Shown: in pieces, positions 55,411 to 64,000 of the stretch
Numbering within the stretch: the stretch's first letter is position 1
Layout of the letters: every line of letters begins with the position of its first letter
NCBI GenBank assembly: GCA_940337035.1
Contig: CALNHX010002827.1
Location: 1 to 64,000 of the forward strand
DNA from: Agriotes lineatus
Taxonomy: Eukaryota > Arthropoda > Insecta > Coleoptera > Elateridae
Length of the DNA: 64,000 bases
Direction of reading: 5' to 3'
The notes under the pieces: generated by a model
The model's database searches: none
What the model saw: the letters and a program-made list of their open reading frames with translations, nothing else
Told to the model about the DNA's origin: nothing
Made by a program: the position numbers and the translations under genes

Positions 55411-55720
55411 CTCTTCTGTTACTGTTACACAATCGTTTCCTTTTCATCCTTTGGCAATAAGTTTTTGTGTATTTTCCGGCTCCGAATTTATTAATTCTAT
55501 TTTGGAGTACTTCATGGTAATTTCCGTCGGTATTAAACTATAAAGCAGCTCCAGTGCAGCGGGTTCCATAAGATCCTTTTAAGGAAAAATTAATGCGCCT
55601 ACCCCCTATAAATTTTGCCACGATAGAATTATAAGATTCCGCAAGGTTATTGTTCATATTGTAAGTAGACTTCAAGAGTTGTCTGCTATTCTCCTTGTTC
55701 TTTTCATCACCTCTTCGTAA
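55411..55720 (-). pseudogene. block 3: middle part of Mutator-like/YqaJ gene
   Basis: Minus-strand frame reads NNLAESYNSIVAKFIGGRRI, NFSLKGSYGTRCTGAAL, stop, FNTDGNYHEVLQNRINKFG and KYTKTYCQRMKRKR. The x-N-N-x-x-E-x-x-N-S-x-x-x-K-F-x-G-G-K/R-R-I-N-F block is typical of the region following the transposase domain in this protein family (from memory). It ends AGAAGAG and is followed directly by GTGAGT (minus strand, 55410-55405), a good splice donor. Confidence 0.7.
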
Positions 55721-55736
55721 ATATTACAATTTTTCA

Positions 55737-56040
55737 AAAATGGTATTTGATTTTTATTTTATTTTATTTTTTTTATTTTAACTCGCACTCAGCCAACAGC
55801 GGTTAGGCCAATTACAGGCGTCGCTGTGCAGTTATGAGGACTTCCAACCCCACTAACGACTGCCACGATGTTGTATGATCACCGGGACCAACTTTTTTCC
55901 GTGATAGCCGTACCACGAGGCGCCGAGAGATGCAGCCGTGGAACTCCCATCCAAGTTCTGACCAGAAACAGCGTTTCTTAACTCTGCTGATCGAACGTGG
56001 ACGTTTGTTCAAGCTACACCACTCGGGACCCTTTTCCTAA
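55737..56040 (-). mobile_element. 5S-rRNA-derived SINE (SINE3-like)
   Basis: On the minus strand: TTCGATCAGCAGAGTTAAG, then AAACGCTG, GGTCAGAACTTGGATGGG. This follows eukaryotic 5S rRNA (CGATCACCGAAGTTAAG ... GGTCAGTACTTGGATGGG) with identical spacing of 48 nt from CGATCA to GGATGGG, so the internal Pol III promoter (A box, intermediate element, C box) is largely kept. It begins near GGGTCCCGAGTGGTG and, after a unique body of about 170 bp, ends in an AAAAT-type tail (minus strand GTTAAAATAAAAAAAATAAA). The full 5S gene is not present and the body is unrelated, so it is a SINE rather than a 5S gene. It sits between blocks 2 and 3 of the transposase/nuclease gene. Confidence 0.75.
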
Positions 56041-56099
56041 TTAAAGGTAAAACGTAAGCAACAAAAATATTAAATAAGATTCGTTGTATATATATATAC

Positions 56100-56683
56100 C
56101 TCTCCAGATTCCATTTTTGCTTGCCTCTTTTCTACACTACAAAAGTAATCCCGACATTTTTCGTGATCACCAAACACATGGTGTGGTCCATTTAAAAAAT
56201 CTTGTTTCAAAAATATAATTTTTTTCTTAAAGTCTTCTCTACTTTTGGACCAGTCACTGCCAACCGTAACTTTTCAACTCGGACTTCGATAGTTTTTCTT
56301 CCTTCTATGTTGTAGGCAGTATTAGATTTTAAATCTGATAGTTTGGAAACGTAGTTCCTCAATAAATGATTTTTGCATTCCACTTTTTGTATATGAAAAG
56401 CTGGCCCATAAGGAGATGCACTCATAATTTTACTGTAGGTATACGTTACCATCCCCATCTCCAATTAAACGCCCATAAATTAATCCGTGCATATCAATCG
56501 ACCTTTTACACGCTTCTAATAGTATATCAGATTCCATACCTGTGGAACTGTTGGACCAATTTTTATAACAAAGATGGCTGCTGGGCTGTTCATTATAATA
56601 AAACTCTTTAGCGCAAACTGTGCAATACTTGTTTCTACACCCACAAATATTATTTTTTTGGTTTCAGCTCCAATTACACAAGC
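56100..56683 (-). pseudogene. block 2: Mutator-like transposase domain, second part
   Basis: After the small intron: ACVIGAETKKIIFVGV, a one-base shift, RNKYCTVCAKEF, HLCYKNWSNSSTGMESDIL, LIGDGDGNVYLQ, stop and shift, KIMSASPYGPAFHIQKVECK and NHLLRNYVSKLSDL. It then continues to TGPKVEKTLRKKLYF, a shift, FLNGPHHVFGDHEKCRDYFC. GDGD is the second catalytic Asp region; VECKNH and F-G-D-H-x-x-C are family landmarks. It ends GGAGAG followed by GTATAT, a candidate splice donor, at 56100/56099. Confidence 0.75.
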
Positions 56684-56737
56684 CTAAAAAATATTACATA
56701 TAGATCAGTATTAGAACAAAATAATAATAATTCTTAC
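56684..56737 (-). other. candidate 54-bp spliceosomal intron
   Basis: Minus strand GTAAGAATTATT ... ATATTTTTTAG. Splicing it out joins NAASGV to ACVIGAETKK, restoring the family sequence across the junction. Very short but with consensus donor GTAAG and a T-rich acceptor. Confidence 0.75.
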
Positions 56738-57406
56738 CACACCCGAAGCTGCGTTGTAATAGGTTCTGTATGATCGCTTGCTCCAGGCACCATTTACGAT
56801 GACAGTAATGATAGGAACTCCTTCTGAATTTACGTCACCCGCAGCTTTTGCTAACTCAGCTTCTTCCTTTGTGGCATCCTGAATATTTTCCCACGCGACA
56901 TTTTTTATTTCGACGGATACTTTTTCAAAATATCTCTGGTAGGTAGTGTCTGCCATACATGGAATGTTATAGCAGATAATAGTTCGTTCGTTTGGCTATA
57001 TCCGATTCCCACTGACAAAGCTCCCGACACTGCCACCATATTCAGGTTCGATTCTGCGTTTGGATTTTCCGTTGGCACTTTTTCTGTAACACATTTTACA
57101 TTTGAACGTAAAAATACTTTTCAAACCCATCCTAGTTTCACTGATTAATTTCATATTTGTTAGATTGCAGTCTAATCCGGGGTGTGTAATTCCTTGCAGT
57201 CGTTCGAAGAAATACTTTATATCCACAATTCTTCTCCCAGCGACGTTAAACACATTGTTTTCTTCGGGAGTGTGTGTTTCTATATAAAGTTCTCCGTCCA
57301 ATTCCATTTCCGTCGGAGCATGGCAAATCATCTTTGTGCTATTTTCTTCCAGAGAAGCGCTTGTTGTTGGAGTTTCTGGAGTGATGTCGGTCCATTCGTT
57401 GGACAT
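56738..57406 (-). pseudogene. block 1: Mutator-like transposase domain, N-terminal part
   Basis: ATG at 57406 opens a Thr/Ser/Glu-rich leader, then NVAGRRIVDIKYFFERLQ, GLDCNLTNMKLISETRMG and SIFTFKCKMC. A shift leads to AVSGALSVGIGYSQTNELLS, a further shift, PCMADTTYQRYFEKVSVEIK, GVPIITVIVNGAWSKRSY and TYYNAASGV. These landmarks identify the Mutator-like transposase domain of insect proteins (Pfam-type family). Relatives I recall have Asp before Gly-Ala-Trp; here it is Asn, so the first catalytic residue seems lost. Earlier exons could exist upstream but were not found. Confidence 0.75.
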
Positions 57407-57789
57407 TTCTCCAACACCGAATGTTTTTTTAATTAAACCACAGCTTTCCTCTGCTGTGGTCTTACTATAACAAACATCGTCTTATTGGCAGTATTGGGTA
57501 AAAAAGGATAATACATCAACCTGCACACACCCTCAAAAAAACCTAACTTTTCTATGTTTGAAGTGCAACATGCATTATATTAATTTGATCTACTCCAGTG
57601 GGATAAGTAACTCATTACGTCACTAATTTGACACTATTTCAGTTAGGTAATGAAGCTCATTACACCACTCAGTTATGTAATGACTTCATTACGTAACTGA
57701 AATAGTGTCAAATGAATGACATAATGACATTTGCTTACTAAAATATTTTTGAAAATGACAGATCAGCATTTCTCTTAATGCACTTTCCT
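57407..57789. other. non-coding with a 30-bp inverted repeat
   Basis: Contains the hairpin 57626-57713 described separately; no gene. Confidence 0.4.
57626..57713. repeat. hairpin with 30-bp arms
   Basis: ATTTGACACTATTTCAGTTA and ten more bases at 57626-57655 are inverted at 57684-57713 with a single mismatch; the loop is 28 bases. Both the arms and the loop are rich in GTAATGA/TCATTAC motifs. Confidence 0.8.
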
Positions 57790-57962
57790 CAATTTTAGGC
57801 AGTCGTAGATAAAATTTTGTACAATACATGTGTGATAATGCATCATTAATATACTTGTGTGCTTACACACACGTATATTAATGATGCTGACCACTTGTAT
57901 AGTAAATAGCTATTGCTGTTAGTGGTGGCAATCCTTAAATAATTTTTATCTACGACAGTGTG
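57790..57962. mobile_element. palindromic MITE-like element, copy 1
   Basis: Opens GTCGTAGATAAAATTTTGTA. The centre is a strong hairpin (57841-57886, GCATCATTAATATAC / GTATATTAATGATGC around TTGTGTGCTTACACACAC). The far side gives TTGTATAGTAAATAGCTATT and closes TTTTTATCTACGAC. Shares its outer ends with copies 2 and 3 while the inner stem differs. Confidence 0.6.
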
Positions 57963-58188
57963 TAAAATTGCCTTTTAGTTGGAAGTTTTAAGTTTGTAAA
58001 AGGACTGTTTAATAACATGTTTTCATTAGTTTACGTCGTTAATAGCAACGTGCTTAAAAAAGTTTATTAGGCATGTAGTTAGTAGCAACGTGTTTTAAAA
58101 TTTTTAAAACACTCAAAATTAGGACCGGTTGCTAGTAATTCTAATTTACATGTAAAACATTTTTCATATTTTCCGTATTTTTTAGATT
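57963..58188. other. spacer between palindromic elements
   Basis: Includes a near-duplication of TTAGTAGCAACGTG and TTAATAGCAACGTG with TTAAAA following, and a small palindrome GTTTTAAAATTTTTAAAAC near 58101. Confidence 0.4.
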
Positions 58189-58346
58189 CTATCGTAGATA
58201 AAATATTGTACGATACACATGCATAAAGCATCTTTAGTCACTCGTGGGGCTTAAAACGCTCGCTCACTCGCGTTTTAACTCTACCTCACTCGTGCCTAAA
58301 GAGTAGCTTTACGCACTTGTATCGTAAATTACTATTATCTACAACC
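58189..58346. mobile_element. palindromic MITE-like element, copy 2
   Basis: Opens ATCGTAGATAAAATATTGTA, then CGATACACATGCATAAAGC. The far side reads GCTTTACGCACTTGTATCG and closes TAAATTACTATTATCTAC. The middle has repeated CTCACTCG motifs (CGCTCGCTCACTCGCG) and forms a weaker inner stem. Confidence 0.6.
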
Positions 58347-58751
58347 ACTACTAAAAGTAGGCCTTTTAGCACTAGCTTGTCTCAGTAAAAGTGACGTTTT
58401 ATAGTTTAGCGTGGTTAAAGAAATCAGCTGTTTACTTTAAGCGCATCTGTGGTATAAAGTGAAGTGAGGTTATAAAACTACAATTTCGAACTGGAAGTAA
58501 AGTTGTAAAGTTATTCTAGTTACTTCTTGCGTTACAGGTAAAGTGTTTTTGAAATAATTAAAGCGTTATGTAATAAATACAGTCAGATATGTAGCATTAA
58601 TAATTACCTTTCATAACTGACCTTGACAGTACTGGCTTCGCAAACATTCGCCCGCGGGCCAAGGCCTACTGTTTATTATGACATAAATTGTAAGTGTCGT
58701 AGATGCAAACCTTTATTACATCGATATTTATGGATTAATAACAGTAAAATT
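58347..58751. other. spacer between palindromic elements, nothing recognised
   Basis: About 400 bases, AT-rich, no gene. Confidence 0.4.
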
Positions 58752-58910
58752 AAGGTCGTAGATAAAATATTGTATGCAACGCGTGCTAAAAGTCGTTTAT
58801 GCACGAGACATGTTATGAAACTCAGCCTTCGGCTTCATTTCATAATTTTCATGCCTCGTGAAAAAACGTCGACTTTTAGCACGTGTTGCATAAATAGCTA
58901 TTATATTGCC
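58752..58910. mobile_element. palindromic MITE-like element, copy 3
   Basis: Opens GTCGTAGATAAAATATTGTA, then TGCAACGCGTGCTAAAAGTCG. The far side reads CGACTTTTAGCACGTGTTGC and closes ATAAATAGCTATTAT. The central part contains CAGCCTTCGGCTTCAT. A plus-strand open frame over it (58623-58955) is a shadow. Confidence 0.6.
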
Positions 58911-61900
58911 AGTTCAAGTGCTATAATGACATATTCCTCAATAGGGAGTTTATAAATGACATAACATTACACTGCTACTATACGTACTATACTACTAATT
59001 AATTCGAAAATGAAGATAGGTAGTAATGAATAATATTTCAACTTATAAAACTAAATTAATCTTTTTATTGAAATAAGTAGTAACGCAAAACGAATATAAA
59101 ATGTGAATAACAAGTCAAATAATATTCAAGAAATCAACTTACCGGATTTTCCACATCCTTTTGGCCAATAGCAGTTTACTTTTCTTCGCTCTGCTAGGTT
59201 TTCGTTCCTTATGTGTAAAATTTCGTCCTATTTCAATGTTTGTTAGCTCAGTAAGCACAATCACATAAACAGTAACACTGTAAACAGGCTCTTTTCAAAA
59301 TAAATTACGCGCGTTGAAACCAAGAGATTTTCAACAACACTAAGAAAGTTTAGGGTTTATCTTTGCTTTTATTTAGTCATTGCTCATTACCTAATTATCT
59401 GCAATAGGTAATTATTACGATTCAGTATTCCGCATTAGTCGAAACATTTAAATGGATCCGTTGCCCAACTCAAATCATTAGCAAGTACTTCTAGAAATTA
59501 CTGTATCTTGAATAATATGTCATTGTCATAATAGCAATCAACCCAAAAATACTTATTTTGTTAATGACAATTTTATAGTCATTTAATGAAATCCCAATAA
59601 TGTGTTGTAAATAACAGAAATAACTATCTGCGGTCGTTCCTTTTAGTCAATGCAGCATATAAAAGAGAATATTACAAATGTAATGCAGAAGCGTGGTGAG
59701 TTAAATCTTTAAGCCTTTAATCTTTTGAAATGAAAAATACCAGCCGTTCGGTTGTTATCTACTTCATAATGGGTTGTATAACTTTAAATTTCTAGTTTTA
59801 CAGTAGTTGTACATAGCGCTGGAGGACCCTTTATGTACAGGTCGTGTTTACCTTCACAACGCAAGATCGTGTTCTACCACTCCCAGCGACGTGAGGGGGC
59901 GTTGGCAAAACAAACAATAAGGGACTGCATAATAGTCGTCTGTGCTAACCGAAGAAGCGAAGCGAATGCAACAACAAAGACTCAGCAACAAACAGAAAAC
60001 TAAGAATTACTACAAATTTGCAAATTTGTAGCACAACCTAGGTGCTCATACTTTAATGACTCCAAGCCAATTTTGAAATTCACGAAACGGGAGTGCCTTA
60101 TTAGAATAGAGAACGAGAAAGAAAAAGCGCAAACACACCTTCCACTTACAGCTTAAATCGCTACGCCAGAAAAATCTGTATACAAATGCGATACTTAAAT
60201 GGGTAATTAAGACCCAAATGTCTTTGATAAATCAAAGATACATGTTTGCGATATCACGAGTGATCTAGGATACTATTCTTGTCCTCGTAACTTACTACAA
60301 AGTAACACTAAATTAAGACAAAGGTTAATAAGTACAAAGTATAACGCGTTCGATCAAGTTGAGACGCTTACAGAAGAGAGTTAAGAAAAAACCATCGCCG
60401 CATGTACGCGAAAACAATTGAATTGTAGTTGGACTAGTTACGCATGCAGCAAATTTGCGTCTATTGGCTGGGGTTTGAATTTCAATAGGTCGTATTGCCT
60501 AAATATGTTGCTTGTATTTCAAATATGCGAAAATACACAAATACTAACAAGTATTACCCATAATTATAAAACTTTCATTAATCAGACCTTCGTTGGGGCT
60601 ATTTATACACTTTCTGGTTGCCATACTAAAACGAAACTAACACAAATTAATAGCTCACTACGGTTTTTACAAGAGTACTGTAACCGCGTAATGGATGTGC
60701 CAGTTATATAGGATCCGTGATTGAGTGGACTGTGCAAACAAGACACTGCATGCTCAAACAAGTTTAAAGAGGTAGATATTTGATAATGGATACGAATATT
60801 GGAGTATAAAACTTGTAAACCATTGCAGAAACTATGATTGGCGTTAATACCTAGGTAATATATTGCTATAAATTATGAAATATCTTCATGTGATAGAAAC
60901 AAACGGAGTTCAGTTTGGTAATCAGTAAACATGTATAAATAACTTACAGATACTTTTACTCAAGCTCCAGATACTCTGCAAACCAATGTAATTCATCTCG
61001 CGCGACAGGGATAGCCAAAATTCACAAAATGAAACCAGACATTTAAGAGGCCACAATGATTTGAAATAAATATTTAAGTCATACACAATTCAATACGGCA
61101 TAAACACATACGATTATAAAACTTCAAACACTTTTACATGCCTGAATCCAGATGCTGCCACAAGTTTTTCCCCGGCTGTCAGTCCGAATATCAGCTTATT
61201 TCAAAATTTGTTGCTGTGACTGTGAAAGAGCCATCACGCTGACGGCTGTGGGAGAAGGATGGAGTATCGGTGTCCCCGTTTCGGAAAAAGGCACACGCTG
61301 GCATAAATGTGATTAAAATAGTAGAAGAAATGCCCCAGAGTATCTCAACGGTACGATACGTCGACGCACTTCGAAGAGGGAACCCCTTTTTTTATATATG
61401 AAAATGGTCGATAATTACAAGAACTAGACAAGTGAACTGGTATTGCTACACGTCTGACTCACTCATCTCTAACCGTCGACTGCTGAGACACGAAACGTTT
61501 CCCACCAGTGACCTAAATCCGCGAACTGAAAAACTACGGACACGGTCGTATGCGAGTGAATATTTAACATAGCCTAACAAAAATACCCAAAAAAGTAGTA
61601 TGAATTATTTTGTAGTACTTTTTTACATAATTTTTGTACTTGAAGAATTGAGTAATTCAAAAGTATTATGTAAATGGTAACGTTTTAAACAAGGTAAACC
61701 TTTTGGAAGTTAAATTTATTTTATGGCTTTGCGAAATTGTTAGATAAATTTGACACCCAATTAAATATTTTGTAAGGACATTTTTAGCTTACATGAACGT
61801 ACAGCTAATTAGTTGCTTTTTGAATTGGTGCCTCCGCGACGCACCCCTTCGAGGTGGCATTTGCGAGGAATTTTGACGTTTAATTATTATTAATTATTAT

Positions 61901-61919
61901 TATTATTATTAAATTATCG
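58911..61919. other. AT-rich non-coding region
   Basis: About 3 kb without a supportable gene. A plus-strand frame of 97 codons at 60418-60711 has no recognised domain. The region ends in an ATT/TTA-rich run (about 61880-61910) at the truncated start of the next element. Confidence 0.45.
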
Positions 61920-62077
61920 TTAGAGAAGATCTCACCCACAAACGAATGTTGGTCGTTAAGGAAGCAATTTCTAAATATGGTAATGCTAATGTTTTTACCA
62001 ACAATGGGAATATATTTGTTAAGGTTAAAAATAAAATTCAAAAAGTCACCGCTTTAGACGATCTAAAATTATTATAA
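61920..62077 (+). pseudogene. ORF1 C-terminal fragment of CR1/Jockey-like element
   Basis: Frame reads REDLTHKRMLVVKEAISKYG, then NVFTNNGNIFVKVKNKIQK and a stop at 62075-62077. The pattern (helix with Leu-Thr-x-K-R, then a strand ending I-x-V-K/R) matches the ORF1 C-terminal domain usual in this group, in which it follows an esterase or PHD-type region. The rest of ORF1 is missing. Confidence 0.6.
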
Positions 62078-62296
62078 TGTATTTTAATGTTGCAGTAGAA
62101 TGACAAGTTTGTTTATTTTGTGTTCGTTTATTGGTCTTATATTTACTTTTACTAGTTACACTTGCGTAATTGGAGCACTACTGACCTAATTATCAATTAA
62201 GTTTTAAGTATTATTGTTTTTTTGTGTGTGATGTGCTGCTATCTACACAAATATATTTTTTAGTTGCTTATTATTTTTCTATTAAGTTAAAAAAAC

Positions 62297-63649
62297 TTGC
62301 AAATATCAATGGTTTATAAAAATATTAGAATTGCACATGTTAATGTCAGGTCTTTGTTGCCTAAAATAACAGAGGTAAAAACTTTTATACTGCAAAATAA
62401 AATAGACATTCTAACTATTTCTGAAACATGGTTAAACGCAAATATTTCCAATTTAGATACAAATATTGAGGGTTATGTTTTTATTCGGAATGATCGTTGT
62501 GGACGTGGAGGAGGTGTTGGTATTTACATACAAAAGTACATTAATTTTTCGCGTATTGATGTTGGTCGTGTAACTTTTGAGCAAATTTGGATATCTGTAA
62601 ATTTTTCAAAAACAAAATTCATTATTGGTACTCTTTATAATCCTAATCAAAAAGACTACAAATTATTTCTTGACGAATTTGAAAATTCTATTATTGCTTG
62701 CATGTCTTATTCTGAACATATAATCTGTTTAGGTGATTTTAATATAGATTTTTTAAAACCGCACCACACCTCTACAGCATACATGCAAAATTTACTCGAA
62801 TCTCTTGGTTTTTATCAAATTATTAATCAACCTACAAGGGTATCAAACAATTCTGCTTCGCTTATCGATATAATAATTGTATCTGATAATTCATTAGTTG
62901 TTGATAGCGGTGTAATTGATTGTCATCTAGCTGACCATGATCTTGTGTTTTGTGATATTAAAATCGATGTACCTGCCCAAATTGCATCAAAAATAACGTT
63001 TCGTAATTTCAAAAAAATTAATCTTGACTTATTTCAGGCTGACCTTAACGCTATGCCTTTTCATTACATATTTCGATCACCTGACGTTAACGAAAAATTG
63101 CGATTATTTAATGAAATGATTTTGCAGTTGTTTGATAAACATGCTCCTCTTAAAACCTGTAACTTCACTAAATCATATGCCCCCTGGATAACTGACAACT
63201 TAAAATACCTTATGTCGTTAAGAGATAAGGCTAAAGCCAGATTTCGAAAAACTAAATTACTTCAGCACTGGGAGTACTATAAATCTTTGCGAAATTTATC
63301 TACCCTCTCATTAAAGAATGAAAAGAAAGCATATTTTAATTTTGCATCATCTAATCGTGATAGCACCGCTTTATGGAAACATTTAAATATTCTCGGCCTT
63401 AGCAGAGAAAAACATACCGTTATACCAGAAAATCTGAAGGATCTTAACATGATCAACGATTACTTTGTAAATGGTATTCCCACTGTTAATAATAATGGAC
63501 AGACAGTCCCTCTCGACATTTATAAAGAGACCACCTACAAAAATTTAAATTTTACCTTTTCTCCGGTTGATACCACAACTGTATTCCAAATTATGAATAA
63601 AATCAAATCAAATGCATTTGGTAATGATAATATTAATATAACATGTTAA
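62297..63649 (+). CDS. ORF2 endonuclease and start of RT (CR1/Jockey-like)
   Basis: 450 codons, counted from a TTG; the first ATG is the sixth codon (62312). Endonuclease motifs: IRIAHVNVRSLLPKI (Asn), ILTISETWL (Glu), GGGVGIYIQ, IIGTLYNPN, ICLGDFNIDFL (Asp/Asn), LIDIIIVSD and LADHDLVFCDI (Asp-His). A linker with FTKSYAPWI and KAKARFRKT follows, as in CR1/Jockey ORF2. The frame closes just after FGNDNINI at 63649. RT homology goes on one base away (see next entry). All endonuclease residues seem present. Confidence 0.9.
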   Translation: MQISMVYKNIRIAHVNVRSLLPKITEVKTFILQNKIDILTISETWLNANISNLDTNIEGYVFIRNDRCGRGGGVGIYIQKYINFSRIDVGRVTFEQIWISVNFSKTKFIIGTLYNPNQKDYKLFLDEFENSIIACMSYSEHIICLGDFNIDFLKPHHTSTAYMQNLLESLGFYQIINQPTRVSNNSASLIDIIIVSDNSLVVDSGVIDCHLADHDLVFCDIKIDVPAQIASKITFRNFKKINLDLFQADLNAMPFHYIFRSPDVNEKLRLFNEMILQLFDKHAPLKTCNFTKSYAPWITDNLKYLMSLRDKAKARFRKTKLLQHWEYYKSLRNLSTLSLKNEKKAYFNFASSNRDSTALWKHLNILGLSREKHTVIPENLKDLNMINDYFVNGIPTVNNNGQTVPLDIYKETTYKNLNFTFSPVDTTTVFQIMNKIKSNAFGNDNINITC

Positions 63650-64000
63650 AGCTGTGTTGTCCGGTTATAATTCCCTACGTCACCCATATTATTAACTCTT
63701 GTATTATTAGCAATATTTTCCCCCAGTGTTGGAAACATGCAATTGTCATGCCACTTCCTAAAAATAAACAACCGACCAAAATTAATGACCTACGTCCCAT
63801 TAGTCTTCTTCCGACGTTGTCCAAACTATTTGAAAAAGTTATTCACTTTCAACTTAACACTTTCATTAATAATAATAATGTTTTACCTCCGGTGCAATCT
63901 GGTTTTCGATCTGGCTATAGCTGTACTACTGCTTTGCTAAAAGTAACTGACGATATTTTAGGTGCCACTGACGAGGGCAAGGTCACTGTACTTGTGTTGT
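63640..64000 (+). pseudogene. ORF2 RT domain after a frameshift, continues beyond window
   Basis: In the shifted frame: MLKLCCPVIIPYVTHIINSC, FPQCWKHAIVMPLPKNKQP, INDLRPISLLPTLSKLFEKV, PPVQSGFRSGYSCTTALLKV and so on to the last base. LRPISLLP and QSGFR-x-G-x-S-x-T-T-A-L are RT blocks 1-2. The catalytic YADD box would lie to the right of the window. A frameshift near 63640 breaks ORF2 in this copy, unless it is a sequencing error. Confidence 0.85.

Larger units (their letters stand above)
53114..57406 (-). pseudogene. Mutator-like transposase plus YqaJ-type nuclease gene, multi-exon, decayed
   Basis: Minus-strand protein homology appears in correct N-to-C order in four blocks: 57406-56738 and 56683-56100 (Mutator-like transposase domain), 55720-55411 (middle region) and 53875-53114 (YqaJ/lambda-exonuclease-like domain). 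The breaks carry splice-like borders, so this looks like a former spliced gene of about 4.3 kb, or a cellular-style transposon with introns. Such a two-domain protein is known to me from uncharacterised arthropod genes. Frameshifts and stops in every block, and an altered residue at a presumed catalytic position of each enzyme domain, show it is dead. Later insertions (5S-like SINE 55737-56040, Jockey-like fragment 54690-55382) lie in the gaps between blocks. Confidence 0.75.
61920..64000 (+). mobile_element. CR1/Jockey-like non-LTR retrotransposon, 5'-truncated, runs off the window
   Basis: Begins inside ORF1 (stop at 62077), then a 219-bp inter-ORF gap, ORF2 endonuclease (62297-63649) and RT (from about 63640, next frame) to the window edge. 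ORF2 is open except for one frameshift, so this is a fairly young copy. 5' truncation is usual for target-primed insertion. Confidence 0.88.

Noticed and set aside
55737..56040. A functional 5S rRNA gene
   Set aside because: Only the inner part of 5S is conserved; the ends are replaced and an unrelated body and A/T-rich tail follow.
58623..58955. 110-codon open frame as a gene
   Set aside because: It lies over palindromic element copy 3 and has no domain.
60418..60711. 97-codon frame as a gene
   Set aside because: No recognised domain and no neighbouring exon or regulatory support.
1..64000. CRISPR arrays, tRNA genes, bacterial-type operons
   Set aside because: None seen: no evenly spaced short repeats with unique spacers, no cloverleaf-type sequence recognised, and all coding signals are eukaryotic or transposon-derived.

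Overview
This is a repeat-dominated, AT-rich stretch of a nuclear arthropod genome, most likely an insect. The retrotransposon families (Ty3/Gypsy, BEL/Pao, RTE, LOA/R1-like, CR1/Jockey), the Tc1/mariner-type elements with TA junctions and one intronless divergent ionotropic receptor all fit an insect. A large, gene-poor genome with single-exon receptor genes would suit a cockroach, termite or stick insect, but that is inference; no marker fixes the order. No bacterial, organellar, tRNA or CRISPR features were seen.

Layout. 1-2.4 kb: the edge of a Tc1/mariner transposase and a decayed RTE reverse transcriptase. 3.08-3.68 kb: a Foldback-like element whose inverted ends are built of short tandem repeats. 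3.88-19.94 kb: a minus-strand Ty3/Gypsy element with 1.4 kb LTRs; a complete plus-strand BEL/Pao element (12.80-19.42 kb, matching 330-bp LTRs, GTGAC duplication) sits inside its right LTR. 20.5-21.5 kb: two oppositely oriented fragments of a GCDTTS/Cys-rich protein family. 22.2-28.1 kb: a minus-strand LOA/R1-like non-LTR element whose ORF1 is split by a nearly complete plus-strand RTE element (24.10-27.34 kb, 9-bp duplication AAGATGGTA). 28.1-32.9 kb: non-coding, with a 75-nt near-perfect hairpin and a two-level tandem repeat. 32.9-38.3 kb: CR1-like and RTE-like fragments, a Tc1/mariner element with long inverted repeats, and two MITE-like elements. 41.2-45.9 kb: an LTR-like direct-repeat pair around a non-coding core that carries a 1.8 kb foldback. 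48.02-49.86 kb: the only convincing intact host gene, an ionotropic receptor. 50.7-51.3 kb: the 3' end of another RTE. 53.1-57.4 kb: a decayed multi-exon gene joining a Mutator-like transposase domain to a YqaJ-type nuclease domain, with a 5S-rRNA-derived SINE and a Jockey-like fragment in its introns. 57.6-58.9 kb: a cluster of short palindromic elements. 61.9 kb to the end: a 5'-truncated CR1/Jockey element that runs off the window.

The features do not form a pathway. They are layers of insertions that can be ordered: Gypsy before BEL, LOA-like before RTE, the transposase/nuclease gene before its SINE and Jockey passengers. The items most worth following are the Mutator-like/YqaJ gene, the 5S-derived SINE, the Foldback-like element, the long foldback, the two-level tandem repeat, and the Gypsy element whose pol is open although its LTRs are strongly diverged. 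Percentages and alignments are by eye.
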